Positions 8,355 to 16,600 of a stretch of DNA of 64,000 bases are shown piece after piece (the stretch's first letter is position 1; every line of letters begins with the position of its first letter). The notes below the pieces were generated by a model, which ran no database searches, was not told where the DNA came from, and was given only the letters and a program-made list of their open reading frames with translations. The stretch comes from Nocardioides sp. R-C-SC26 (GTDB lineage Bacteria > Actinomycetota > Actinomycetes > Propionibacteriales > Nocardioidaceae). Both the position numbers and the translations under genes were made by a program. Location of the stretch: assembly GCF_021246465.1 (NCBI RefSeq), contig NZ_JAHRHK010000002.1:247234-311233 (forward strand). The letters run 5' to 3'.

Positions 8355-9079
8355 GACGTCGGCTTCAGCACGTATCCCGCACCGCGCATCGTGTGGATCA
8401 TCGGCTCCCGCCCGGCATCGATCTTCTTGCGCAGGTAGGAGATGTAGAGCTCGACGACGTTGGCCTGGCCGCCGAAGTCGTAGTTCCACACCCGGTCGAG
8501 GATCTGCGCCTTGCTCAGCACACGCCGCGGGTTGCGCATCAGGAACCGCAGCAACTCGAACTCGGTCGCAGTGAGAGTGATCTCGACGCCGGCACGCGCG
8601 ACCTCGTGGCTGTCCTCGTCCAACGTCAGGTCGCCGACCCGGAGGACCGAGCTCGTCTGCGCCTGGTGCGCGCCGGAGCGGCGCATCAGAGCGCGGAGCC
8701 GGGCGACGACCTCCTCGAGGGAGAACGGCTTGGTGACGTAGTCGTCGCCGCCGGCGGTCAGGCCGGCGATGCGGTCCTCCACGGCGTCGCGTGCGGTCAG
8801 GAAGAGCACCGGGATGTCGGCGTCCGCGGCACGCAATCTGCGCAGCACCTCCAGGCCGTCGAAGTCGGGCAGCATCATGTCGAGCACGACGGCGTCCGGA
8901 CGCTGCTCCTTGGCTGCGGCGACGGCCTTGGAGCCGGTGTGAGCGGTGGCCACCTGCCACCCCTCGTAGCGCAGTGCCATCGAGATCAGCTCGGCGATGT
9001 TGACCTCGTCGTCGACGACGAGGACACGCAGAGGTGAGCCGTCGGGTCGCGTCAGGTTGAGATCGGGCGCCGATGCCAT
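8351..9079 (-). CDS. OmpR/PhoB-family response regulator
   Basis: A 242-residue response regulator with a receiver domain (about 17-130; phosphoacceptor D67 in VVLDMMLPDFDG, conserved T95 and K117 in TKPFS) and a C-terminal winged helix (about 148-240) ending in LYISYLRKKIDAG and MIHTMRGAGYVLKP. It is coupled to the downstream kinase by a four-base overlap. Tandem GGCTGTG repeats just upstream suggest autoregulation. Confidence 0.92.
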   Translation of the reverse strand: MASAPDLNLTRPDGSPLRVLVVDDEVNIAELISMALRYEGWQVATAHTGSKAVAAAKEQRPDAVVLDMMLPDFDGLEVLRRLRAADADIPVLFLTARDAVEDRIAGLTAGGDDYVTKPFSLEEVVARLRALMRRSGAHQAQTSSVLRVGDLTLDEDSHEVARAGVEITLTATEFELLRFLMRNPRRVLSKAQILDRVWNYDFGGQANVVELYISYLRKKIDAGREPMIHTMRGAGYVLKPTS

Positions 9080-9085
9080 GGGACC

Positions 9086-9117
9086 ACTGTGCCGTGGTTG
9101 GCTGTGCGCTGGCTGTG
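9086..9117 (-). promoter_or_regulatory. Candidate response-regulator operator and promoter
   Basis: On the minus strand CACAGCC occurs twice with an 11-base period (complement of 9100-9106 and 9111-9117), a spacing typical of head-to-tail OmpR/PhoB dimers. Eight bases closer to the gene is CACAGT (9086-9091), a -10-like hexamer six bases before the ATG. The repeats would overlap the -35 region. Confidence 0.45.
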
Positions 9118-9124
9118 AGATCGG

Positions 9125-9991
9125 TCAGGCGCTGGGCTGCGCACCCCGATCGCGGTACTCGCTCGGAGGCATGCCGACGAGCCGGGTGAAGTCGCGACCG
9201 AAGTGCGCTTGGTCGAACCACCCGAACGTCGCGGCGAGATCGGCGAGCGCGCCGTCGTATCCCTGGTCGATCGCCGCCACGACGTCGTGCATCCGGTATC
9301 GGGCGAGCACCCACTTGGGTCCCACTCCGACGTAGTGGGCGAAGAGCCGCTGCAGACGTCGAGCGGAGATCCCGTGGCGCTCCTCGATCTCGGTGACGCG
9401 GATCAGTGCGCGGTCGGCGAGCATGTCGGCGACCACGTCGAGCACGATCTGGTAGTCGGAGTCGCCGGGGTCGGGTGTGAAGGAACGCATGGCGATCTCG
9501 GCGACGGCGACCACCTCGTCGACCGGGCGGGGGTGGGTGAGGCCGTCGAGGGTGGCGAGCGCGGCCCGGACGTCGCTGGGGAGCAGACCGTCGGCGGGCG
9601 CGGTCCGGTCGGTCACGGCTCGCGCGGGCACGCCGGTCAACGCCGTGAATCCACCGGGCCGGAACTTGGCTCCGTAGACCCAGCCCCGGCGGGCCAGGGT
9701 GACGTCGAAGCGCCGCGTCACCACGCCCGTGACGAGCACACGTTCGGCGCCGACGCCGGCGCGCGGGTGGCCGCGCTCGACGCTGATCGTGCATGCCGGA
9801 TGCGGGAGGGTCTGGCTGGAGTAGGTCGCGCCGTCGGGAAGGTCCCAGGTGAGCAACCAATGGTTCTCCACCCACTCGGTGAGGTCGGAGGACGCCGATG
9901 GCCGCGCCACCGTGGCGTGAGCGGCGAACTGCTCCGGTCGGAGGATCCCGGCTGTCGTCGAGGTCGGTGTCGCATTTGTCCTAGCCCGCAC
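9125..9991 (-). CDS. AraC-family transcriptional regulator
   Basis: A 288-residue regulator. The N-terminal half (about 30-160) has WLLTWDLPDG, TLPHPACTISVERG and GAKFRPGGFTALTG, features of the DUF6597-type sensor domain. The C-terminal AraC domain has two helix-turn-helices, one with ISARRLQRLFAHYVGVGPKW and one with LADLAATFGWFDQAHFGRDF. It is divergent from the small VOC gene 27 bases away, which is the likely target. The start is a GTG six bases after TAGGCT. Confidence 0.85.
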   Translation of the reverse strand: MRARTNATPTSTTAGILRPEQFAAHATVARPSASSDLTEWVENHWLLTWDLPDGATYSSQTLPHPACTISVERGHPRAGVGAERVLVTGVVTRRFDVTLARRGWVYGAKFRPGGFTALTGVPARAVTDRTAPADGLLPSDVRAALATLDGLTHPRPVDEVVAVAEIAMRSFTPDPGDSDYQIVLDVVADMLADRALIRVTEIEERHGISARRLQRLFAHYVGVGPKWVLARYRMHDVVAAIDQGYDGALADLAATFGWFDQAHFGRDFTRLVGMPPSEYRDRGAQPSA

Positions 9992-9997
9992 GCCGCC

Positions 9998-10003
9998 AGC
10001 CTA
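9998..10003 (-). promoter_or_regulatory. Leaderless-type -10 element of the AraC gene
   Basis: TAGGCT on the minus strand ends six bases before the GTG at 9991, with no Shine-Dalgarno sequence between. The element lies inside an imperfect inverted repeat (TCCTAG at 9979-9984, CTAGGA at 10001-10006). Confidence 0.45.
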
Positions 10004-10018
10004 GGAAGGATCACCGAC

Positions 10019-10393
10019 ATGACCTCTGCCCCGACCCTGAAGATGATCAGCCTGGACTGCTCCGACGTGCGTGCGCAGGCGCGGTTCTGGTCCGAACTGC
10101 TCGGTTACCCGATCGCGCACGTGCAGGACGAGTACGCGATGCTCGTCGGCTCCGACGGCGCTCCTGCGGTCGGATTCGGCCAGGTCGAGGGCTTCGAGCC
10201 GCCGGCGTGGCCCGACCCAGCCGGAGGCAAGCGATTCCACTTCGACCTCGCGTGCGACGACGTCGCGGCGGTCGAGGAGCGGGCTGTGGAACTCGGCGCA
10301 ACGCTGGCCGAGCCACAGCCGGGCGAGACCTGGCGTGTTCTCCTCGACCCGGCCGGACATCCGTTCTGCCTGACCGCCGCCGCGAACTGGTAG
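10019..10393 (+). CDS. VOC (glyoxalase/bleomycin-resistance) superfamily protein
   Basis: A 124-residue single-domain VOC protein with the paired beta-alpha-beta-beta-beta pattern. It opens MISLDCSDVRAQARFWSELL, has KRFHFDLACDDVAAVEERAVELGA in the middle and ends LLDPAGHPFCLT. Such proteins bind a divalent metal or small ligands, and many actinobacterial ones are uncharacterised. The ATG has GGAAGG nine bases upstream. It is divergent from an AraC regulator that probably controls it. Confidence 0.8.
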   Translation: MTSAPTLKMISLDCSDVRAQARFWSELLGYPIAHVQDEYAMLVGSDGAPAVGFGQVEGFEPPAWPDPAGGKRFHFDLACDDVAAVEERAVELGATLAEPQPGETWRVLLDPAGHPFCLTAAANW

Positions 10394-10402
10394 GTCAGGC
10401 AC

Positions 10403-10448
10403 GCCGGAAGCACAGCGCGGACACAGCTTCGCGGCGTGTGCTTCCGGC
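10403..10448. repeat. 12-bp inverted repeat abutting a start codon
   Basis: GCCGGAAGCACA (10403-10414) is perfectly complementary to TGTGCTTCCGGC (10437-10448). The right arm ends exactly one base before the ATG at 10449, and no Shine-Dalgarno sequence is present. It could be the terminator of the VOC gene, an operator, or a structure that hides the start. Confidence 0.6.
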
Positions 10449-10907
10449 ATGACCGAGAACCCGCAGCACTCCCAGAATCCCGACGCTTCGCCCGCCACCG
10501 AGGCGGTCGTCGATCCGGCCGCGCCGGCGGTCGCGACTCCGTCGGGCGCAGCGCCTGATGCTCCGCGCACAGGCATGCGAGATCGGCTCTTCGGTATCCG
10601 CAGTGTCGCGGCGGTCGCGGCGGCGTCGCTGATCATCGGCGCAGGAGGTGGTGCCCTGGTGGGCGTCGCCGTCTCCGGTCACGACCGCGACGGCGGGCCG
10701 GGGGGCCGCGGCGGCGACCGCGGCTCGTTCTCCGACCAGCGTCCGGGCGGCGACGGGCCACAGGGATTCCCCGGCGGTGGCCCGGGGAAGCAGGGCGGTC
10801 CGGGGATGGCTCCGCCGGGAGACCAGCAGCCGCCGAGCACCGCGCCCGAGGACGACACCGCTCCGGACTCCGACTCGGGTGCGACGACGTCGCTGTACCT
10901 GGCCTGA
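10449..10907 (+). CDS. Small membrane-anchored Gly/Pro-rich protein, unknown function
   Basis: 152 residues: an Ala/Pro-rich cytoplasmic head (1-45), one transmembrane segment (about 50-74, SVAAVAAASLIIGAGGGALV), and a low-complexity extracytoplasmic tail rich in Gly, Pro and Asp ending in LYLA. No catalytic motif is visible. The codon pattern looks coding. The start is immediately preceded by an inverted repeat. It is recognised only as an actinobacterial-type hypothetical membrane protein. Confidence 0.6.
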   Translation: MTENPQHSQNPDASPATEAVVDPAAPAVATPSGAAPDAPRTGMRDRLFGIRSVAAVAAASLIIGAGGGALVGVAVSGHDRDGGPGGRGGDRGSFSDQRPGGDGPQGFPGGGPGKQGGPGMAPPGDQQPPSTAPEDDTAPDSDSGATTSLYLA

Positions 10908-11022
10908 CCGCAACGCTCGACGAGCACCTCGCTGGATCGTGCTCGCGGGCGCACCGCATCCTTGAGATGTGTCGATGCGGACCACTAGCGTGCCTGGACC
11001 GTTCCCGCTCCAGGAGGCAGTA

Positions 11023-11973
11023 GTGCGCACCACGATTTCCAGCGCTCGTGCTCGTGCTCGTGGTCGCCGCGTCGCGATCGGGTCGGCAATGCTGCTCGGA
11101 CTGTCGCTGACGACCCTCGGCCCGTCGGCGCAGGCTCAGGAGGACTCGGCCGGGTCGCGTGCCGCGGCTCAGGTGGTGATCTGGCCTCTCCCCACGCTCT
11201 ACCCGGTGCGGGACGGCTATCGCGACTCCGACGTCGTCGAGGTGGAGTTCGGCGACCCGGGTGTGCGCGAGGCTCGCATCGACATCCTCGATCCGGCCGG
11301 CGCCGTGCTGGCGACGGCGACGGCCGCCACCCCCGAGAGCTTCACGACCGAGCTCACCCTGCCGTGGGGCGGGAGATACGCCGGGCGAGTGGTCGCTGCC
11401 GGAACGTACACGGTCCGCGCGAGCGGGATCGACGAGAGTGGGACGGCCGTCGACGTCCGCGCCCCCTGGGTGGTGTCGGGGAAGCGTCTGCAATGGCAAA
11501 CCTGGAGCAAGAGAGTCGCGCCCCGACGCAGTCTGGCTGCTTGGGTGGTCGGGAACTGCTCGCGGCTGACCAGGATCGGCGCGCGCGGCCTCGGACTCCA
11601 CTCCCAGACGTCCTGCCGCAACCCCGAGGCGAGCCTGATCTCGACCACCTACGCGGCGACCCTGCCGCAGAGCTTCGACGGCCGTTACCGGTCCGCGCGC
11701 GTGGACGTCGTGGGCGGCAAGCGCCGCAACGCCCCCGCAGGGCGTCGGCACTACGCCGTTCTCACCTATCTCGACACCACAGGAGAGCTGACCTACCGCC
11801 GGGAGCTGCCCGCGCGACGCGCACGCCACCGCGGGATCCTCGCCGCACCGGGGACCGTCCTCCGTGGTGAACCGGATCGCCCGACGGTCATCTGGCACCT
11901 GGGACTGACCGCCGGAAGTCAGTACGACGTGACGGACTTCGTGATCAGCATCCAACGGCGGGTGCTGGCCTGA
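11023..11973 (+). CDS. Secreted protein with FlgD-like Ig domain
   Basis: 316 residues. The GTG at 11023 has an AGGAGG site five bases upstream and gives a signal peptide (Arg-rich start, hydrophobic IGSAMLLGLSLTTLG, cleavage after AQA). Residues about 50-150 resemble the FlgD-like Ig fold, with DILDPAGAVL and AGTYTVRASGIDESG. The rest carries two cysteines (in NCSRL and TSCRN) that could form a disulfide. It is probably extracellular with unknown function. It converges on the flavoprotein gene, with a 12-base palindrome at 11990-12001 between them. Confidence 0.7.
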   Translation: MRTTISSARARARGRRVAIGSAMLLGLSLTTLGPSAQAQEDSAGSRAAAQVVIWPLPTLYPVRDGYRDSDVVEVEFGDPGVREARIDILDPAGAVLATATAATPESFTTELTLPWGGRYAGRVVAAGTYTVRASGIDESGTAVDVRAPWVVSGKRLQWQTWSKRVAPRRSLAAWVVGNCSRLTRIGARGLGLHSQTSCRNPEASLISTTYAATLPQSFDGRYRSARVDVVGGKRRNAPAGRRHYAVLTYLDTTGELTYRRELPARRARHRGILAAPGTVLRGEPDRPTVIWHLGLTAGSQYDVTDFVISIQRRVLA

Positions 11974-12021
11974 GCGGAGCCCGAGGCGGCGTCCGCGGAC
12001 GTCAGCTCACGCGCCGGCAGA

Positions 12022-13548
12022 TCAGTCCGCCAGCAGGTCGCGGACGGCGAGCGAGGCGAACACCATCGCCGAGCCCAGCGGCGCACCGGGGCCGGGGTAG
12101 ACGGGCCCGAACACCGACGCCGTGGAGTTGCTGGAGGCGTACAGGCCCGGGATGGCGGTGCCGTCGGTGCGCAGCACGCGAGCGGCGGCGTCGGTGACCA
12201 GGCCGCCCTTGGTGCCCAGGTCGGAGAGTACGAAGCGGGCGGCGAAGAACGGGCCCTGGTCGCACGGCGTCAGGGCCTTGTTCGGCCCGGTGCCGGCGGT
12301 GAAGAAGGTGTCGTACTCGTCGGCGCCGCGTCCGAAGTCGTCATCGGTGCCGGTCTCGCAGAAGCCGTTGTAGCGCTCCACGCTCGCTGTCAGCGCCTCG
12401 GCGGGCAGACCGGCGGCTTCGGCGAGTTCGGAGATCGTGTCGGCCTGCACCCAGGTGCCGGCGGCGAGATGCTCGGCGGGATCGCCCTCGGGCATCGCGA
12501 TGGCGGGCAGCCGGCCGCCCTCGCTGGAGTCGAAGACGAACCACGAGGGGATGCGCTCCGGTGCGGCGGCCATGAGCCGGCCGAACCGGTCGTAGGGCAG
12601 GCACTCGTTGCCGTAGCGATTGCCGGTCGCGTCGACCATCAGACCGCTGCGGAATCCGAGGGTGAAGGAGCCGCCTCCGTCGGGCTGCTCGAGGCCGGGG
12701 CAGAACCACCCCAGTGCCGAGAAGTCGGTCGCAGCGCCGAGCCCGGCCGCCGCGGTGATCGGCTCGCCCGCGTTGGTGCCGCGCGGGGCCATGCTCCAGG
12801 CGACCTCGCCGGGAACCCCGTGCTCGGTGCGCATCGCGGCGTCACCCTCGAAGCCGCCGGCCGCGATCAGGACGGCGCGCGCGGTCAGCTCCACCTCGCC
12901 GGACGGCGTCTCGGCACGCACGCCGACGACCCGCCCGTCGTCCCCGGTGAGCAGGTCGGTCATCCGGTGCTCGGTGAGCACCGTGCCGCCGTCACGCAGC
13001 ACGATGGTGGCGAGTCGCGCGATCAGTGCCTGCCCGCCGCTGAGGGTGCGGCGGCCCGGAGCGCCGACGCGGTCGAGCTCGACGGGCGGTCGCACCAGTG
13101 CCGCGACGTCCTCGCGCAGCTCGTCGCGCTTGATGCTGGCCGGCTGGATCGAGCGACCCATCGGGACCCGGCCGGGGGCGTCGTAGTACTCGGAGAACGG
13201 CAGCCAGTCGAACGACATCGCGTCGTCCTCCTCGAGCGACGCGACGAGCTCGGGTGAGTGGGCGAGGAAGGCGTCGAGCTTGGCGCTCACCGCGGCGTCC
13301 GCGGCGTCGGGGAGGATCGCCTCGAGATAGGCGCGCGCGCCCTCGGTCGAGTCGGGGAGCCCGGCCCGCTGCTGCACCTGGCTTCCGGGCAGCCAGCAGG
13401 CACCACCGGAGTAGGCCGAGGTGCCACCGAGATAGCCCGTCCGCTCGACGACGGCGACGGAGAGGCCCGCGCGCGCCGCCACGGCCGCCCCGGTCAGGGC
13501 GCCGCCGCCGGAACCCACCACGATCAGGTCGTACTGCTGCTCGCTCAC
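12022..13548 (-). CDS. FAD-dependent 3-ketosteroid dehydrogenase-like oxidoreductase (KstD family)
   Basis: 508 residues of the fumarate reductase/KstD flavoprotein family. The FAD motif GSGGGALTG is at 12-20 with VVERTGYLGGTSAYSGGACW following. LIAAGGFEGD lies mid-protein, and the C-terminus has GLYASSNSTASVFGPVYPGP, like the G-rich end of ketosteroid delta-1-dehydrogenases. These enzymes desaturate ring A of 3-ketosteroids. A KstR-like palindrome lies 16 bases upstream, which supports a steroid or sterol role. The exact substrate is not proven, and related family members act on other ring ketones. Confidence 0.75.
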   Translation of the reverse strand: MSEQQYDLIVVGSGGGALTGAAVAARAGLSVAVVERTGYLGGTSAYSGGACWLPGSQVQQRAGLPDSTEGARAYLEAILPDAADAAVSAKLDAFLAHSPELVASLEEDDAMSFDWLPFSEYYDAPGRVPMGRSIQPASIKRDELREDVAALVRPPVELDRVGAPGRRTLSGGQALIARLATIVLRDGGTVLTEHRMTDLLTGDDGRVVGVRAETPSGEVELTARAVLIAAGGFEGDAAMRTEHGVPGEVAWSMAPRGTNAGEPITAAAGLGAATDFSALGWFCPGLEQPDGGGSFTLGFRSGLMVDATGNRYGNECLPYDRFGRLMAAAPERIPSWFVFDSSEGGRLPAIAMPEGDPAEHLAAGTWVQADTISELAEAAGLPAEALTASVERYNGFCETGTDDDFGRGADEYDTFFTAGTGPNKALTPCDQGPFFAARFVLSDLGTKGGLVTDAAARVLRTDGTAIPGLYASSNSTASVFGPVYPGPGAPLGSAMVFASLAVRDLLAD

Positions 13549-13564
13549 GCGGCTGATCGTCGTA

Positions 13565-13580
13565 CTAGAACGTGTTCTAG
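13565..13580. promoter_or_regulatory. KstR-like operator
   Basis: CTAGAAC-GT-GTTCTAG, a 7-bp inverted repeat with a 2-base spacer, matches the TAGAAC..GTTCTA form of boxes bound by KstR-type TetR repressors of sterol catabolism in mycobacteria and rhodococci. It lies between the KstD-like gene and hrpA. A related box occurs at 54367-54382. Confidence 0.65.
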
Positions 13581-13608
13581 CGCAAGCATGGGGGAGACTG
13601 TCCCGGTC

Positions 13609-16600
13609 ATGTCGAGCACCTCTCACCCGCGGCCCGAGCGCCTGCCGGACCCTCCGCCGGAGACCGGTCGGGAGGGCGTCCCCGTTGCGCAGCCGGCTCC
13701 GCCGTCCGAGCTGAGGATCGTCTTCCCGGACCTGCCGGTCAGCGAGCGGCGCGAGGACATCGCCGACGCGATCCGCCGCCACCAGGTCGTCATCGTCGCG
13801 GGCGAGACCGGCTCGGGGAAGACCACCCAGCTGCCGAAGATCTGCCTCGAGCTCGGCCGTGGGATCGAGGGTCGACGGATCGGCCACACCCAGCCGCGCC
13901 GCATCGCGGCCCGCTCCGTGGCAGAGCGGATCGCTGCCGAGCTCGGCAGCGAGCTCGGCGACCTCGTCGGCTACCAGGTTCGCTTCACCGACCGGACGTC
14001 GAAGCAGAGCCGGGTCAAGGTGATGGCCGACGGCATCCTGCTCGCCGAGCTGCAGCGCGACCGGGTGCTGCGCCGCTACGACACCCTCATCATCGACGAG
14101 GCCCACGAGCGCAGCCTCAACATCGACTTCCTGCTGGGCTATCTCAAGCGACTGCTGCCGAAGCGTCCCGACCTGAAGCTGATCGTCACCTCCGCCACCA
14201 TCGACGTCGAGCGCTTCGCGCGGCACTTCTCCGACCGGCGCGGCGAGCCGGCGCCGATCATCGAGGTCTCCGGCCGGACCTATCCGGTCGAGGTGCGCTA
14301 TCGGCCGCTGATGGATCTGAACGAAGAAGTCCTTCAAGACGGCTCGTCCCTCACCTCCTCAGGAACCGCCCTTCGAGACGGCTCGTCCCTCGCCTCCTCT
14401 GGAACCGGCCCGCAGGACCCGATCGAGGCGATCGTCGACGCCGTCAAGGAGCTCGGCGCCGAGGGAGACGGCGACGTGCTGGTCTTCCTGCCCGGCGAAC
14501 GCGAGATCCGCGACACCGCCGAGGCGCTGGAGCCGTTGGCACAGGGGCCGCGTGGCGTGGAGATCGTGCCGCTGTACTCCCGGCTCTCCTCGGCCGAGCA
14601 GCACCGCGTCTTCGCCCCCCACAGCGGACGCCGGGTCGTGCTGGCGACCAACGTCGCCGAGACGTCGCTGACGGTTCCGGGAATCCGGTACGTCGTCGAC
14701 ACCGGCGTTGCACGGATCTCGCGCTACTCGGTGCGCACCAAGGTGCAGCGGTTGCCGATCGAACCGATCAGCCAGGCCTCGGCGAACCAGAGAGCCGGCC
14801 GGTGCGGCCGCGTCGCGCCGGGCATCGCGATCCGGCTCTACTCCGAAGAGGACTACGAGGCTCGGCCGGAGTTCACCGATCCCGAGATCCTGCGCACCAA
14901 CCTGGCCTCCGTCATCCTGCAGATGGCGTCGCTCGGCCTGGGCGATCTGGGCCGATTCCCCTTCGTCGAGCCACCCGACAAGCGGCAGGTGCAGTCGGGG
15001 ATGCAGTTGTTGGAGGAGCTGGGCGCCGTCCGAGCGGGCGAGCCCGCGGCGTCGGCCCCTGAGCCTCCGGCGCGGTCGGCGGGCGAAGGCCGCGAGCGGC
15101 GTCGTGGCACGCGACCAGAAGGGCCCCGGCTGACCGAGACCGGACGTCGTCTGGCGCGGATGCCGCTGGACCCTCGGCTGGCGCGGATGATCCTGGAGGC
15201 CGAACGCCTCGGCTGCGTGCGCGAGGTCATCGTGATCGCGGCAGCGCTGTCGCTGCAGGACCCCCGCGAGCGCCCGGCCGAGCAGAAGTCCCAGGCGGAC
15301 CAGCAGCATGCTCGGTTCAAGGCCGACGGGTCGGACTTCCTGGCCTGGCTCAACCTCTGGCGGTACCTGCGCACCCAGCAACGCGAGCTCAGCGGCAGCG
15401 CGTTCCGGCGGATGTGCAAGCGCGAGTACCTCAACTACCTGCGCGTGCGGGAGTGGCAGGACTTCGAGTCCCAGGTGCGGCAGGTCTGCAAGGAGCTGGG
15501 GATCGACCTCGGTCGCCCTGCCGACGTGCCGGATGCCGACGGCATCCATCAGGCGTTGCTCTCCGGACTGCTCTCTCACATCGGCTCGCTGGAGGAGCGG
15601 GAGAAGAACCAGCGGGGGATGCGCGAGTACCTCGGGGCCCGCGGTACCCGCTTCGCGATCTTCCCGGGCAGCGGGCTGCACCGGCAGAACCCCGGCTTCC
15701 TGATGGCTGGCGAGCTGGTGGAGACCTCGCGGTTGTGGGCGCGCCAGAACGCCGCGATCAAGCCCGAGTGGGCCGAACGGCTCGGAGCGCACCTGGTCAA
15801 GCGCACCCACTCCGAACCGCACTGGTCGAAGAAGCGCGCAGCGGTGCTGGCCCACGAACGGGTCACTCTCTACGGTGTCCCGCTGGTGGCCGACCGGCTC
15901 GTCAACTACGGCTCGGTCGAGCCGGCGCTGGCGCGCGAGCTGTTCATCCGGCACGCCCTGGTCTACGGCGAGTGGCACACCCGACATCGCTTCTTCCAGG
16001 TCAACCGCGACCTCCTCGAACAGGCCGCCGAGCTCGAGCATCGCGCCCGGCGGCGCGACATCGTCGTCGACGAGCACACCCTGTTCGACTTCTACGACGA
16101 GCGGGTGGGAGCCGACGTCGTGAGCGGGGCGCACTTCGACTCCTGGTGGAAGAAGGAGCGTCAGCGCCGACCCGAGCTGCTCACCTTCGACCTCGACATG
16201 CTGACCCACCGTGGCGTCGACGACGTGCGCGACGTCGACTATCCGACGCAGTGGCTCGGCTCCGCCGACCAGGGTCTGACCTTTCCGATCAGCTACCACT
16301 TCGAGCCGGGATCCGACGAGGACGGCCTCACCATCGACGTCCCGGTGGCCACCCTCAACCGGGTCGGGGACGACGACTTCTCCTGGCTGGTGCCCGGGCT
16401 CCGCGAAGAGCTGGTGACCAGCCTGATCCGCAGCCTGCCCAAGAGCCTGCGGGTCAGCTTCGTGCCCGCGCCCGACAAGGCGCGGGAGTTCCTACGCGAC
16501 GTCCCGGCTGGTGACGAACCGCTGCTCGAGGCGCTGGAGCGCTGGTGTCGTGCGAGCGCCGGCGTGGTGGTGCCGCGCACGGCCTGGGACTGGTCGAAGA

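Noticed and set aside
13549..14337. Upstream extension of the KstD-like gene
   Set aside because: It would run through hrpA sequence on the other strand; the flavoprotein's own FAD motif starts 12 residues after the GTG at 13548.
14359..16299. A 646-codon minus-strand frame over hrpA
   Set aside because: HrpA motifs on the plus strand explain the region, and the antisense peptide matches nothing.
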